A DNA stretch of 64,000 nucleotides. Source: Acidovorax sp. KKS102 (lineage in GTDB: Bacteria; Pseudomonadota; Gammaproteobacteria; Burkholderiales; Burkholderiaceae_C). Below are positions 18,696-27,289 of the stretch, in pieces (within the stretch, counting starts at the first letter, position 1; each line of letters starts with the position of its first letter). The notes below the pieces were generated by a model. It was not told the DNA's origin, did no database searches, and was given only the letters and a program-made list of their open reading frames with translations. Position numbers and translations under genes: made by a program. The stretch spans positions 2,914,001-2,978,000 of the forward strand of contig NC_018708.1 of NCBI RefSeq assembly GCF_000302535.1, in the 5' to 3' direction.

Positions 18696-19231
18696 AAATT
18701 CTGATCGACTTCTTCCCCATCCTGCTGTTCTTCGGGGCCTACAAGTTCTACGGCATCTACGTAGGCACCGCCGTGCTCATGGCGGCCACGGCCTTGCAGA
18801 TGGCCATCATCTACGCCATCGACCGGCGCCTGCAGACCATGCACAAGGTCACCCTGGTGCTGATCCTGCTGTTTGGCACGCTTACGCTGGTGCTGCAGGA
18901 CGACCGGTTCATCAAGTGGAAGCCCACTGTGCTCTACGGTGCGATGTCGATGGCCCTGGCGGTGGCGCTGTGGGCGCTCAAGAAGAACTTTCTCAAGATG
19001 CTGCTGGGCAGCCAGCTGGACCTGCCCGACACCGTCTGGCAGCGCCTGAACGTAGCCTGGATCGTCTATTGCGCGTTCATGTCGGCCATCAACGCCTACG
19101 TGGTGATGAACTTCAGCACCGAAGCCTGGGTGGATTTCAAGCTCTGGGGCTATGTCTTTCCGCTGGTCTTCCTGGTGGCCCAGGGTATCTACATCGCTCC
19201 CCACCTCAAGGGCGATGAGCCCACCACCTGA
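18692..19231 (+). CDS. yciB: Inner-membrane septation protein YciB/IspZ
   Basis: 179-residue integral membrane protein of the YciB (septation protein A) family, involved in cell-envelope integrity and division. It starts with [20 protein letters not shown], characteristic of the family, and has about five hydrophobic helices. [11 protein letters not shown] and [20 protein letters not shown] are conserved blocks. Start at ATG 18692 overlaps the msrB stop; an upstream start would lie inside msrB. Length is normal. Confidence 0.95.
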   Translation: MKILIDFFPILLFFGAYKFYGIYVGTAVLMAATALQMAIIYAIDRRLQTMHKVTLVLILLFGTLTLVLQDDRFIKWKPTVLYGAMSMALAVALWALKKNFLKMLLGSQLDLPDTVWQRLNVAWIVYCAFMSAINAYVVMNFSTEAWVDFKLWGYVFPLVFLVAQGIYIAPHLKGDEPTT

Positions 19232-19246
19232 ACGAGCGTGAAGCCC

Positions 19247-19507
19247 ATGACCACCATTGCAGACCAGATGCACCAGACACTGGCCGACCGCCTCACCCCC
19301 AGCCACCTGGAGGTGCTGGACGAAAGCGCCGCCCACGCAGGCCATGAGGGTGCCAACGGCACCGGATTCGGCACCCATTTTCGGGTGCGGATCGCGTCAC
19401 CTTTCTTTACAGGACGCACCCGCGTGGCCCAACACCGCCTTGTGTATCATGCGCTGCAAGAATTTATTGACCAAGGCGTTCACGCCCTCGCCATTGAAGT
19501 TCTCTGA
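19247..19507 (+). CDS. bolA: BolA-family protein
   Basis: 86-residue BolA/IbaG-type protein, a partner of monothiol glutaredoxins in iron-sulfur and stress responses. The class II KH-like fold is recognised from LEVLDESAAHAGH, GTHFRVRIASPFFTGRTRVAQHRLVYHAL, where the invariant His lies in the RLVYHAL helix. I use ATG 19247; a GTG at 19238 would add three residues. It follows yciB by 15 nt, an arrangement shared with related betaproteobacteria. Confidence 0.92.
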   Translation: MTTIADQMHQTLADRLTPSHLEVLDESAAHAGHEGANGTGFGTHFRVRIASPFFTGRTRVAQHRLVYHALQEFIDQGVHALAIEVL

Positions 19508-19575
19508 GCCGGCCCCAGATCCATAGCTGCCGGATTTCAGCTGGCAAACAAACCCCTTATTTTTTTGGATTTCGC

Positions 19576-20361
19576 ATGAAGAAACAGCTCCTGTCCGGCC
19601 TGGTGGCCGCTGCCGTGCTGGGCACGTTGGCCCTGCCCGTTTCCGCCCAGAATGTCGCCATCGTCAACGGCAAGGCGGTTCCCAAGGAGCGTGTCGAAGC
19701 GCTCAAGCAGCAGGTGGAACGCTCGGGCCGCCCTGTGACGCCCGACATCGAAGGCCAGATCAAGGAAGAAGTCATCGCTCGTGAAATCTTCATGCAGGAA
19801 GCCCAAAAGCGCGGCCTGGAAACCTCGGCCGACTACAAGTCCCAGCTGGAACTGGCCCGCCAGGCCATTCTGATCCGCGAGCTATTCGCCGACTTCCAGA
19901 AGACGAACCCCGTGACGGACGCTGAAATCCAGGCCGAATACGACAAGTTCGTGGCAGCCAACAGCGGCAAGGAATACAAGGCCCGCCACATCCTGGTGGA
20001 AAAGGAAGCCGACGCCAAGGCCATCATCGCGTCCATCAAGAAGGGCGCGAAGTTTGAAGACATCGCCAAGAAGCAATCCAAGGACCCAGGCTCCGGCGCC
20101 AAGGGCGGCGACCTCGACTGGGCCAACCCATCGAGCTACGTGAGCGAATTCACCGAAGCGCTGGTCAAGCTCGAAAAGGGCAAGATGACCGAGACGCCCG
20201 TGAAGAGCCAGTTTGGCTGGCACATCATCCGCCTGGACGACGTGCGCCAAGCCGAGCTGCCCAAGCTCGAAGAGGTGAAGCCACAAGTCGCACAGCAGCT
20301 GCAACAGCAAAAGCTGGCCAAGTTCCAGGAAGACCTGCGCGCCAAGGCCAAGGTGGAATAA
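19576..20361 (+). CDS. Periplasmic parvulin-type peptidyl-prolyl isomerase
   Basis: 261-residue secreted PPIase. Residues 1-24 are a Sec signal peptide ending PVSAQ. A SurA/PrsA-like N-terminal chaperone region covers about 25-130. The parvulin domain (about 135-225) starts KARHILVEKEADAKAI, includes KDPGSGAKGGDLDW and closes with KSQFGWHIIRLDD. A basic and glutamine-rich tail follows. It would assist folding of outer-membrane or periplasmic proteins. It is last in the selO-msrB-yciB-bolA run and is followed by a strong terminator. Proteins of this type are usually named PpiC- or PrsA-like. Confidence 0.93.
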   Translation: MKKQLLSGLVAAAVLGTLALPVSAQNVAIVNGKAVPKERVEALKQQVERSGRPVTPDIEGQIKEEVIAREIFMQEAQKRGLETSADYKSQLELARQAILIRELFADFQKTNPVTDAEIQAEYDKFVAANSGKEYKARHILVEKEADAKAIIASIKKGAKFEDIAKKQSKDPGSGAKGGDLDWANPSSYVSEFTEALVKLEKGKMTETPVKSQFGWHIIRLDDVRQAELPKLEEVKPQVAQQLQQQKLAKFQEDLRAKAKVE

Positions 20362-20390
20362 GCCAACGGGCACTCAGCCGTTCTGGAAAC

Positions 20391-20420
20391 AAAAAAACGC
20401 GACCTCGGTCGCGTTTTTTT
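20391..20420 (+). terminator. Rho-independent terminator after the PPIase gene
   Basis: CGCGAC and GTCGCG pair around CTCG, flanked by seven A on one side and seven T on the other. It ends the selO-ppiC transcript and, because of its symmetry, could also stop transcription coming from the minus-strand gene at 20464. Confidence 0.9.
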
Positions 20421-20463
20421 ATGGGCTCGGGCTTTGCCGCAAGCCCCACTTAATTCACAAGGC

Positions 20464-21279
20464 TCAAGTCCGCCCCATCACCCACACCACGGCCATCAGC
20501 AGGCCAATCATCACCGGCTGGTGGGCCATGTAGTAGCTCAGGCTCCACCGCCCCAGCGTTGCCAGCGGCGTGAGCCCGGCGGGTAGCCGCCATTGCAGCC
20601 AACCCTTGCGCGCTCGCACCGCCCATTGGCCTGCAGCGAGCCCCCACCAGAGCACACCGAGCCACGGCAACACGGGCACATAGTCTTCGGTGAACGGCTT
20701 GCGTGACACCAGCCCCAGCCAATTCAGTGCTCGTCCATTGAACCAGGGTGCTGCATCTGCCCATACCCCCGTCAGAAGCTGCTGCGCGGCCCACGGCAAG
20801 GCCACTGCCACCAATCCGGCCAGCCACAACCAGCGCCCCCAACCCGCAGTGCAACGAGCGATGAGCAACATCACCGCCATGCCGTGCAGCACACCAAAAT
20901 AGATGAAGCTGGCTGGAAACATCACAAACGACCCGGCAGATACGAGCAATGCGCACCCGGCGATCTGCATCCACCGACGCCCAAACCTGCGCCAGCCCTG
21001 CCCCTGGTGCCAGGCGATGGCCTGCCCCAGCCCTGCACAGAATAAGAACAGGCTCACGATCATGGTGCGCTGCGTGGTCCAGAAAGGATCGACACGGAAA
21101 TTCTGCGGCCACAGACCGAAGTGGCTCAGATCAAAACAGAAGTGGAACACCGTCATCCACACCATCGCTACGCCACGCAATGCATCGACGGCGTCGTAAC
21201 GACGCATGGCAAGAGAGTCAGGCCCACGGGGCTGCGATGCGGAAGCCTCAGCGGCTTTGGAATGCACAGAAAGTGTCAT
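20464..21279 (-). CDS. DUF1624 / heparan-alpha-glucosaminide N-acetyltransferase-like membrane protein
   Basis: 271-residue polytopic membrane protein with about seven to eight hydrophobic helices. The first helix region YDAVDALRGVAMVWMTVFHF with FDLSHFGLW matches DUF1624 proteins, relatives of eukaryotic HGSNAT. PVLPWLGVLWWGLAAGQWA and SLSYYMAHQPVMIGLL are further family-like blocks. I start at ATG 21279; longer open frames upstream run into the tRNA gene and are not credible. Bacterial function is not established; acyl transfer to envelope sugars is an inference from the family. Confidence 0.82.
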   Translation of the reverse strand: MTLSVHSKAAEASASQPRGPDSLAMRRYDAVDALRGVAMVWMTVFHFCFDLSHFGLWPQNFRVDPFWTTQRTMIVSLFLFCAGLGQAIAWHQGQGWRRFGRRWMQIAGCALLVSAGSFVMFPASFIYFGVLHGMAVMLLIARCTAGWGRWLWLAGLVAVALPWAAQQLLTGVWADAAPWFNGRALNWLGLVSRKPFTEDYVPVLPWLGVLWWGLAAGQWAVRARKGWLQWRLPAGLTPLATLGRWSLSYYMAHQPVMIGLLMAVVWVMGRT

Positions 21280-21468
21280 GGGGGTAGCGGCAAGCACCTG
21301 TGCGCGGTACGCGGCAGGGTCAGGTGCAAATGGGCATCTAAGGGCGTTTGTGGGCGATGGAGCCAATGGTACGGAGATTCGGCCTGCCTTCCGACATACC
21401 CGCTGAACATGGCCTTGATCCGCCGCCAGTGAGCCTGTTTGTTGCGACGCGATGCCTCGAAGCGAGCA

Positions 21469-21504
21469 AGAAAAAAGGCCTTGCAGCATGTGCTGCAAGG
21501 CCTT
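21469..21504 (-). terminator. Rho-independent terminator of tRNA-Pro
   Basis: On the minus strand, AAGGCCTTGCAGCA pairs with TGCTGCAAGGCCTT around a very short loop and runs into TTTTTTCTT. It starts 8 nt past the tRNA 3' end. Confidence 0.9.
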
Positions 21505-21511
21505 CAAACAT

Positions 21512-21588
21512 TGGTCGGAGCGGCGGGATTCGAACTCGCGACCCTCTGCTCCCAAAGCAGATGCGCTACCAGGCTGCGCTACGCTCCG
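21512..21588 (-). tRNA. tRNA-Pro (anticodon TGG)
   Basis: 77-nt tRNA with CCA encoded. The acceptor stem pairs CGGAGCG with CGCTCCG. The D-arm is GCGCAGCCTGGTAGCGC. The anticodon stem TCTGC/GCAGA encloses TTTGGGA, giving anticodon TGG (reads CCA and other proline codons). The T-arm contains GTTCGAATC. A TAGAAT -10-like box lies about 10 nt upstream at 21598-21603. Confidence 0.97.
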
Positions 21589-21739
21589 ACAGCTCGTATT
21601 CTAACCCGCCAAATTCCCCGTTTTGGATTCAACGCCTGCTTTTTTGACTTTTTTTAGAAAGTGGCAAGGCGAAGAGATGACGGGGGAACGGCCCAAAGGC
21701 CGCGACGTGGCAAAAGACGAACCAGAAAAATCAAACACC

Positions 21740-21766
21740 TTCCCCGGTCTGCCACGGACCGGGGAA
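21740..21766 (-). terminator. Terminator-like hairpin after infA
   Basis: TTCCCCGGTC and GACCGGGGAA form a perfect 10-bp stem with a 7-nt loop, 8 nt beyond the infA stop. The T-rich run (GATTTTTC) is displaced by several bases, so efficiency is uncertain. Confidence 0.65.
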
Positions 21767-21773
21767 GAAACGA

Positions 21774-22025
21774 TCAGCGGCTGGACGACGGGCCAGGGCC
21801 ACGACCTGCCAGGTGGCGGAAGGTGATGCGGCCCTTGGTCAGGTCATAAGGCGACATTTCGAGCGACACCTTGTCACCCGCCAGGATGCGGATGTGGTGC
21901 TTGCGCATCTTGCCGCCGGTGTAGGCGATCAGTTGGTGACCGTTGTCCAGCGTGACGCGAAAGCGCGAGTCCGGCAAGACTTCCGTGACGGAGCCCTGCA
22001 TTTCAATGAGTTCTTCTTTGGCCAT
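21774..22025 (-). CDS. infA: Translation initiation factor IF-1 (stand-alone copy)
   Basis: 83-residue OB-fold protein. [38 protein letters not shown] and [16 protein letters not shown] match IF-1 along the whole family length of about 72. An extra Gly/Pro/Ser tail ([11 protein letters not shown]) follows. IF-1 sits in the ribosomal A site and assists IF-2/IF-3 in start selection. It is not in a ribosomal protein operon but stands alone between tRNA-Pro and an HPP protein. Betaproteobacteria often carry a second such infA copy; whether this is the only one cannot be seen from the window. Confidence 0.95.
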   Translation of the reverse strand: MAKEELIEMQGSVTEVLPDSRFRVTLDNGHQLIAYTGGKMRKHHIRILAGDKVSLEMSPYDLTKGRITFRHLAGRGPGPSSSR

Positions 22026-22327
22026 GTGTTTCTCTATCTCTTCAAAGCAAATGTTCTGTGGTCGGCGCCTGAGCGGTTTTTTGCATTCACCACGGCAGCT
22101 GCAGCGTTGTCGAAACTCGACACACGGTGCATGGCGGGCGGTGGGAGTCGCTGCACCCAGGGCGCAGATCAGGCAGAGGGCCGGGAGACGGCGTCAATGA
22201 ACAGGCGTCAGCGCTGCGCAAAGCCTGTCAATTGTACCGCGACAACCTGTAAGTTGCCTATGGCACGGCCGGTGCCCTCTGTGGCGCGGGCGCCGCGCCC
22301 GTTCATCGGGACCGCAGCTGCCGCCCG
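22026..22327. other. Intergenic region upstream of infA
   Basis: 302 bases between the HPP-CBS gene and infA, both minus strand. No credible gene, repeat or terminator was recognised. It should hold the infA promoter, but I find no confident -35/-10 pair. Confidence 0.5.
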
Positions 22328-23497
22328 CTATCGCGCCTGCACTGCGGAGGCCAACGTACGCACCAGGTCGGTCTGGGTGATGATGCCCACGAGGTGGTCC
22401 ACGTCATCCACGATGGGGATGTGGTGGTGGCCGCCCTGCGAAAACAGGGGGACCAGATCCATCGCGTGCTGCCCCGCACGCGCCACCTGCACCGGGTGCG
22501 ACATGATCTCGCCCACAGTCTGAGGCTGCCCGCCGCGCCCCATGACCAGCGTGCGCAGGCGCTGCCCCAACCCCTCGTGGGTGTCCAGATTGGCCAGCCG
22601 CATGAAGTCCGCCACCGTCACGATGCCGATGACGTGGCGCTGGGCATCCACCACTGGCAGTGCCTTGATCTGCTGCAGCCGCATCAGCGCCCACGCTTCT
22701 TTGAGCGAAACGCCGGCCTCCACGGCGTACGGCGGGCTCGACATGATGTCCGCGCAGCGCAATTCCCCCAGCGTCCGCTGGAAAGCCGCACGACCCGCCA
22801 GGTGCAACAGGCCTTCCAGGTCCGCACGGCTCACATCGAGCACCTGGTTGTAATGAGCCAGCGCCGCATCCACGTCCGATGCGGTGAAGCCTCCCTGGCT
22901 TGCTGCCGCCTTCGGCGCGACGCGCTGGGGGTGTGGATAGCGGCGGCCCGTCAACCCGTTGTAGACCACGGCGGCAATCAACAGCAGCACCACGTTGAAG
23001 AGCACCGGAAACGCGGCCAGGTGCCAGCCATCGCCCGAGGTGAGCACCACGTACAAGGCCATGGCCCCGCCTGGCGGATGCAGACAACGCAAAGGCACCA
23101 TGAGCGCAATCGCCAGCCCCACAGCCACCGCCCCCGCCAAGGCCTTGTCTGAAATCAACGCAGAACAGACCGCCCCGACCAGCGCCGACAACGTGCTGCC
23201 CCCCAAAACCGGCCAGGGCTGGGCCAGCGGGCTAGAGGGCATGCCGAACACCAGCACGGCACTGGCGCCCAGCGAAGCCACCATCCACGGGCCCGAGCCA
23301 TTGCCCTGGGCCCACCAGCGACTGAGCCACGCCGTGAGCAGCACACCGATCACCGCGCCCACCACAAACCGCAGGCGCTCTTTGCCATCAATGCCCAACG
23401 GGGCGGGCCAGAAATGACGCAGCCATTCGGTCAAGCGAGCCGCCCAAGACGGCCGGGATGGGGCGGAAGGAGACAGTTCGGAGGGAGAAGAAGGCAT
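22328..23497 (-). CDS. HPP-family membrane protein with two CBS domains
   Basis: 389-residue protein. An N-terminal HPP domain (about 35-190) has four to five hydrophobic helices, including MVASLGASAVLVFGMPSSPLAQPW and LRCLHPPGGAMALY, which holds the HPP motif. A cytoplasmic C-terminal half carries a CBS pair: DIMSSPPYAVEAGVSLKEA with LPVVDAQRHVIGIVTVADF, then EIMSHPVQVARAG with HIPIVDDVDHLVGIITQTDL. CBS pairs bind adenine nucleotides. Plant HPP homologues carry nitrite, so an anion transporter regulated by nucleotides is possible. Start is uncertain; ATG at 23497 is used, with in-frame alternatives at 23533 and 23578. Confidence 0.87.
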   Translation of the reverse strand: MPSSPSELSPSAPSRPSWAARLTEWLRHFWPAPLGIDGKERLRFVVGAVIGVLLTAWLSRWWAQGNGSGPWMVASLGASAVLVFGMPSSPLAQPWPVLGGSTLSALVGAVCSALISDKALAGAVAVGLAIALMVPLRCLHPPGGAMALYVVLTSGDGWHLAAFPVLFNVVLLLIAAVVYNGLTGRRYPHPQRVAPKAAASQGGFTASDVDAALAHYNQVLDVSRADLEGLLHLAGRAAFQRTLGELRCADIMSSPPYAVEAGVSLKEAWALMRLQQIKALPVVDAQRHVIGIVTVADFMRLANLDTHEGLGQRLRTLVMGRGGQPQTVGEIMSHPVQVARAGQHAMDLVPLFSQGGHHHIPIVDDVDHLVGIITQTDLVRTLASAVQAR

Positions 23498-24045
23498 ACA
23501 GAATAAAAATGCGGATGCAGCGGCAAGCTGCATCAACTCGGCGCAGACTGCGGGATGGTGGGCTACGGTGCAGTCCACAACGCTATCGCCCGGCCAGGCC
23601 GTCTGACCACATGCGACGGACCGGATGATCAGACCACGATTGTGCAGGCAGCGCCATGCCGCTGGGGCCCGGGAGGTTTTCGGTGCGACGGGGAGTTGCC
23701 ACGCCTTGATCGGTATCGGTGCTGCGCCCCTGCTGGAAACTACCTAGAACGCGAACCCAAATCGACCACCCCAATCCAAAAACACGCTCTATACTGCACA
23801 AAAATTCAATATATGCATTTTAATTCATGTTTCAAATTTTCAGTTGGGCTGTAGTGACCATCCACAGCGGCAGCCATGCCGTACCGATCCGTCAGGCTTC
23901 TCAGCAGCGAAGACAAAAAAAGCCGTGAAGCTCCCCTCCCCGCTCGCGAAACCCGAAACGAGCCCTGGTACGGGTAACCCATAGGTATTCACCACCGAAC
24001 GCTTGCAGTAAATTACTTTAAGCCTAAACAAAGGAGACAAGCCCC
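23498..24045. other. Divergent intergenic region with AT-rich core
   Basis: 548 bases between the HPP-CBS gene (minus) and the binding-protein gene (plus). The stretch 23755-23850 is notably AT-rich for this genome and includes TATACT at 23790-23795 and several runs of A/T. Promoters for both genes are expected here. The last 20 bases contain AAAGGAGA before the ATG at 24046. No gene seen. Confidence 0.55.
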
Positions 24046-25233
24046 ATGACCACCCGCCGCCTCGTCATCAGCCGCAGTGCCGCCCTCGTTGGCGCAGCAT
24101 CCACGGGCCTGCTGCTGCCCTCCATCGTGCGTGCTCAGAGCGGCAAGGTGCGCGTGGGGTTCATGCTGCCCTACACCGGCACATTTGCCCAGCTGGGCGT
24201 GGCCATTGAAAACGGCGTGCGCCTGGCCATCGACCAGCAAGGCGGCAAGCTCGGCGGGCGCGAGATCGAATGGTTCAAGGTGGATGACGAGTCCGAGCCC
24301 AGCAAGGGTGTGGAAAACGCCAGCAAGCTGGTGCAACGCGACAAGGTGGATGTGCTGATTGGTACCGTGCACTCGGGCGTGCAAATGGGTATCCAGAAAG
24401 TGGCGCGCGACACCGGCGTGCTCAACCTGATCCCCAACGCAGGCGTACACGCAGCCACACGCGCGCTGTGCGCCCCCAACGTGTTCCGCACTTCGTTCAG
24501 CAATTCCCAGCCCACATTGGCGCTGGGCAAGGCCATGGTTGAAAAGGGCCACAAAAAGGCCGTGTGGATCACCTGGAAGTACGCGGCTGGTGACGAAGCA
24601 TTTGAGGGCTTCAAGGAAAGCTACACCAAGGCGGGCGGCACCATCGTCAAGGAACTGGGCCTGCCGTTCCCCAACGTCGAATTCCAGGCGCTGCTGACCG
24701 AGATTGCCGCGCTCAAGCCCGATGCCGTGGCCTGCTTCTTTGCCGGTGGCGGCGCGGCCAAGTTCATCAAGGACTACGCGGCGGCCGGCCTCAAGGACAA
24801 GATTCCGCTGTATGGCTCGGGCTTCCTGACCGAAGGCGTGCTGGACGCTGCAGGTCCGGCTGCCGACGGCATCATCACCACCATGCACTACAGCGACTCG
24901 CTGGATACGCCGCGCAACAAGCAGTTCCGCCTGGAGTACGCCAAGGCATTCCGCAGCCAGCCCGATGTGTACGCCGTGCAGGGCTACGACACCGGCTTGC
25001 TGCTAGTGCAGGGCGCCAACGCGGTCAAGGGCGATCTGTCTGCCAAGCCGGCGGTCATCAAGGCGATGGAAAGCGCCGTCATCGACAGCCCACGTGGCAA
25101 GTGGACGATGAGCAAGTCCCACAACCCCGTGCAGGACATCTACCTGCGCCGGGTGGAGAACAAGGAAAACAAGGTGATCGGCGTGGCCGCCAAGGCGCTG
25201 GCCGACAGCGGCGCCGGTTGCCGCATGGGCTAA
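24046..25233 (+). CDS. Periplasmic substrate-binding protein of liv-type ABC system 2
   Basis: 395-residue type I periplasmic binding protein. The N-terminus MTTRRLVISRSAALVGAAS has a twin-arginine pair before a hydrophobic stretch and ends SIVRAQS, so export may be through Tat rather than Sec. The mature part begins GKVRVGFMLPYTGTFAQLG, typical of LivK-like proteins. VWITWKYAAGDEAFEGFKESY and YAVQGYDTGLLL are family blocks. A good AAAGGAGA precedes the start. It heads a plus-strand operon with livH, livM, livG and livF. Homologues are often linked to uptake of aromatic or amino acids; substrate not determined. Confidence 0.92.
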   Translation: MTTRRLVISRSAALVGAASTGLLLPSIVRAQSGKVRVGFMLPYTGTFAQLGVAIENGVRLAIDQQGGKLGGREIEWFKVDDESEPSKGVENASKLVQRDKVDVLIGTVHSGVQMGIQKVARDTGVLNLIPNAGVHAATRALCAPNVFRTSFSNSQPTLALGKAMVEKGHKKAVWITWKYAAGDEAFEGFKESYTKAGGTIVKELGLPFPNVEFQALLTEIAALKPDAVACFFAGGGAAKFIKDYAAAGLKDKIPLYGSGFLTEGVLDAAGPAADGIITTMHYSDSLDTPRNKQFRLEYAKAFRSQPDVYAVQGYDTGLLLVQGANAVKGDLSAKPAVIKAMESAVIDSPRGKWTMSKSHNPVQDIYLRRVENKENKVIGVAAKALADSGAGCRMG

Positions 25234-25265
25234 GCCGTTCGGTCGGCCCATTTTCCGACCCAACC

Positions 25266-25285
25266 GCCCGGCTTGCGTGCCGGGC
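25266..25285 (+). terminator. Hairpin between binding-protein gene and livH (system 2)
   Basis: GCCCGGC and GCCGGGC form a 7-bp GC-only stem with a 6-nt loop. The following TTCCTCCG is not a proper T-run, so it may be an attenuating or mRNA-stabilising hairpin rather than a terminator. Its place matches the hairpin at 9541-9568 in system 1. Confidence 0.4.
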
Positions 25286-25344
25286 TTCCTCCGCCGGCCT
25301 CGTTCTGCGCGGGTTGATTTTTTGCACTCCAAACCCAGCCCTCC

Positions 25345-26208
25345 ATGGATTTCGCGACGTTCCTGATCCAGCTGCTCAACAGCGTGCAATACGGCCTACT
25401 GCTGTTCATGCTGGCGGCCGGGCTCACGCTGATCTTCGGGATCATGGGCGTGGTGAACCTGGCGCACGGCAGCTTTTATATGCTGGGGGCTTACCTCGCA
25501 TATTCGCTGTCGGGGCATTTCGGCAGCCTGGCACTTGCCATCGTAGGCGGTGCGCTGCTGTCCGTGGTCTTCGGGCTGGCGCTCGAATGGCTGCTATTCC
25601 GGCACTTCTACCACCGCGACCATCTGGACCAGGTGCTGCTGACTTTTGGCCTCATCTACATCTTCGAGGAACTGCGCTCCATCCTGTGGGGCGACGATGT
25701 GCATGGCGTGCCCATCCCCAAGGTGCTGGACTGGTCGATTCCGCTCACCGACACCCTCTCCTACCCGGTCTATCGGCTGTTCATCTCGGGCGTGTGCATT
25801 GCACTGGCGGTGGCGCTGTACCTGCTGATCTCCAAGACCCGCCTGGGCATGAAGATCCGCGCCGGAGCCTTCAACCGCGACATGGCCGAGTCCCTTGGCG
25901 TGAACATCAAGCTGATCCATGCCATCGTGTTTGCGCTCGGCGTGGGCTTGGCGGCGGTCGCGGGCATGGTGGCTGCACCCGTATCCAGCGTGTATCCCAA
26001 CATGGGCTCATCGGTGCTCATCATGTGTTTTGTGGTGGTGGTGATCGGCGGCATCGGCTCGGTACGGGGTGCGCTTATTGCGGCGCTGCTGGTGGGCTTT
26101 GTCGATACGTTTGGCAAGGTGTTGCTGCCACAGGCAGCGGGCATGCTGGTCTATATGCTGATGGCGGCCGTGCTGCTGTGGAAACCCGAAGGCCTGTTTA
26201 AACAATGA
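25345..26208 (+). CDS. livH: Branched-chain-type ABC transporter permease LivH (system 2)
   Basis: 287-residue permease. FLIQLLNSVQYGLLLFMLAAGL and GVVNLAHGSFYMLGAYLAY match LivH N-termini, and CFVVVVIGGIGSVRGALIAALL is the conserved C-terminal part. About eight hydrophobic helices. Start at ATG 25345, 111 nt after the binding-protein stop, with no strong Shine-Dalgarno sequence. Forms the channel with LivM of the same operon. Confidence 0.94.
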   Translation: MDFATFLIQLLNSVQYGLLLFMLAAGLTLIFGIMGVVNLAHGSFYMLGAYLAYSLSGHFGSLALAIVGGALLSVVFGLALEWLLFRHFYHRDHLDQVLLTFGLIYIFEELRSILWGDDVHGVPIPKVLDWSIPLTDTLSYPVYRLFISGVCIALAVALYLLISKTRLGMKIRAGAFNRDMAESLGVNIKLIHAIVFALGVGLAAVAGMVAAPVSSVYPNMGSSVLIMCFVVVVIGGIGSVRGALIAALLVGFVDTFGKVLLPQAAGMLVYMLMAAVLLWKPEGLFKQ

Positions 26209-26211
26209 CTC

Positions 26212-26283
26212 CCCCCACGCTCGTCACTTCGTGTATCTCGCTGCCCCCCGAGGGGGCCTTCGCTGCCTTGGGGCGGCCCGGCG
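26212..26283. repeat. GC-rich intergenic repeat, family 1, diverged copy 2
   Basis: The livH-livM spacer is filled by CCCCCCACGCTCGTCACTTC, then GCTGCCCCCCGAGGGGGCC and CTTGGGGCGGCCCGGCGGC. It resembles the copies at 5641-5752 and 54398-54475 in having CCCCC and GGGGG arms directly after a stop codon, but differs in detail. Confidence 0.5.
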
Positions 26284-26290
26284 GCAACTC

Positions 26291-27289
26291 ATGAGCACCC
26301 CCCGCGCCAATATCGAAGTGCTGCCGCGCAGCGTGCAGTTCGCCCTCGCGCTGGGGCTGGCGGCGTTGCTGCTTTTCCCCGTGGTGGGCAGCGACTTTTA
26401 CGTGCAAATGGTCACCCGCATGATGATCATGGCCATCTTTGCCATGAGCCTGGATCTGCTGCAAGGGGTGACCGGGCTGGTATCACTGGGCCACGCGGCG
26501 TACTTTGGTGTGGCGGGCTACGCCCTCGCCTTTCTCACGCCGGCGGACATGCCGGTCAGCCTGTGGTGGTCGCTGCCGCTGGCAGTGGCTGTGTCGGGCC
26601 TGGTGGCGCTGGTGATCGGGTTCTTTGTGGTGCGCACCCACGGCATCTACTTCATCATGGTCACGATGGCCTTTGCGCAGATGGTCTTCTACCTGTTCTT
26701 CGACAACAAGGTGCTGGGGGGATCGGACGGCCTGTACATCAACTTCCGGCCCGATGCGTCGCTCTTCGGCTGGCTGCCGTTCGATCTGGAGGGCCGCAAG
26801 ACCTTCTACTACTTCACGCTGGCGCTGGTGGTGCTGGTGTATGTGCTGCTGCGCCGCCTGCTGTGGAGCCCACTGGGCCGCGCGCTGGCAGGCATCCGCA
26901 TCAACGAGCACCGCATGCGCGCCATGGGCTTTGGCACGCGGGGCTACAAGCTCACTGCCTTCACCGTCGCCGGGGCGCTGGCAGGCCTGGCGGGGTACCT
27001 GTGGGGCGCGCAGACCGGCTATGTGAACCCCGAACTCATGGGCTTTCACATGAGCGCTCACGCCATCATGATGGTCATCCTGGGCGGCATGGGCAACTTT
27101 GCAGGCGCCATCGTGGGTGCGTTTGCGTTCGAGTACCTGCTGCACGTGTTCAAGGACATCAGCAAACACTGGCAACTGCTGATGGGCGGCTTCATCGTGC
27201 TGGTGGTGGTGGCCGCGCCGCGCGGGCTGCTGGGCATGTTTGCGCAGCGGGGCGCAGCCAAGGCTTCGGAGGGATCGCACCATGGCTGA
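26291..27289 (+). CDS. livM: Branched-chain-type ABC transporter permease LivM (system 2)
   Basis: 332-residue permease. GVTGLVSLGHAAYFGVAGYA and GRALAGIRINEHRMRAMGFG (the coupling loop) identify LivM. Eight to ten hydrophobic helices. Start at ATG 26291 rather than an earlier frame start inside the repeat. It overlaps livG by 8 nt. Shorter than the LivM of system 1 and close to the usual family length. Confidence 0.94.
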   Translation: MSTPRANIEVLPRSVQFALALGLAALLLFPVVGSDFYVQMVTRMMIMAIFAMSLDLLQGVTGLVSLGHAAYFGVAGYALAFLTPADMPVSLWWSLPLAVAVSGLVALVIGFFVVRTHGIYFIMVTMAFAQMVFYLFFDNKVLGGSDGLYINFRPDASLFGWLPFDLEGRKTFYYFTLALVVLVYVLLRRLLWSPLGRALAGIRINEHRMRAMGFGTRGYKLTAFTVAGALAGLAGYLWGAQTGYVNPELMGFHMSAHAIMMVILGGMGNFAGAIVGAFAFEYLLHVFKDISKHWQLLMGGFIVLVVVAAPRGLLGMFAQRGAAKASEGSHHG

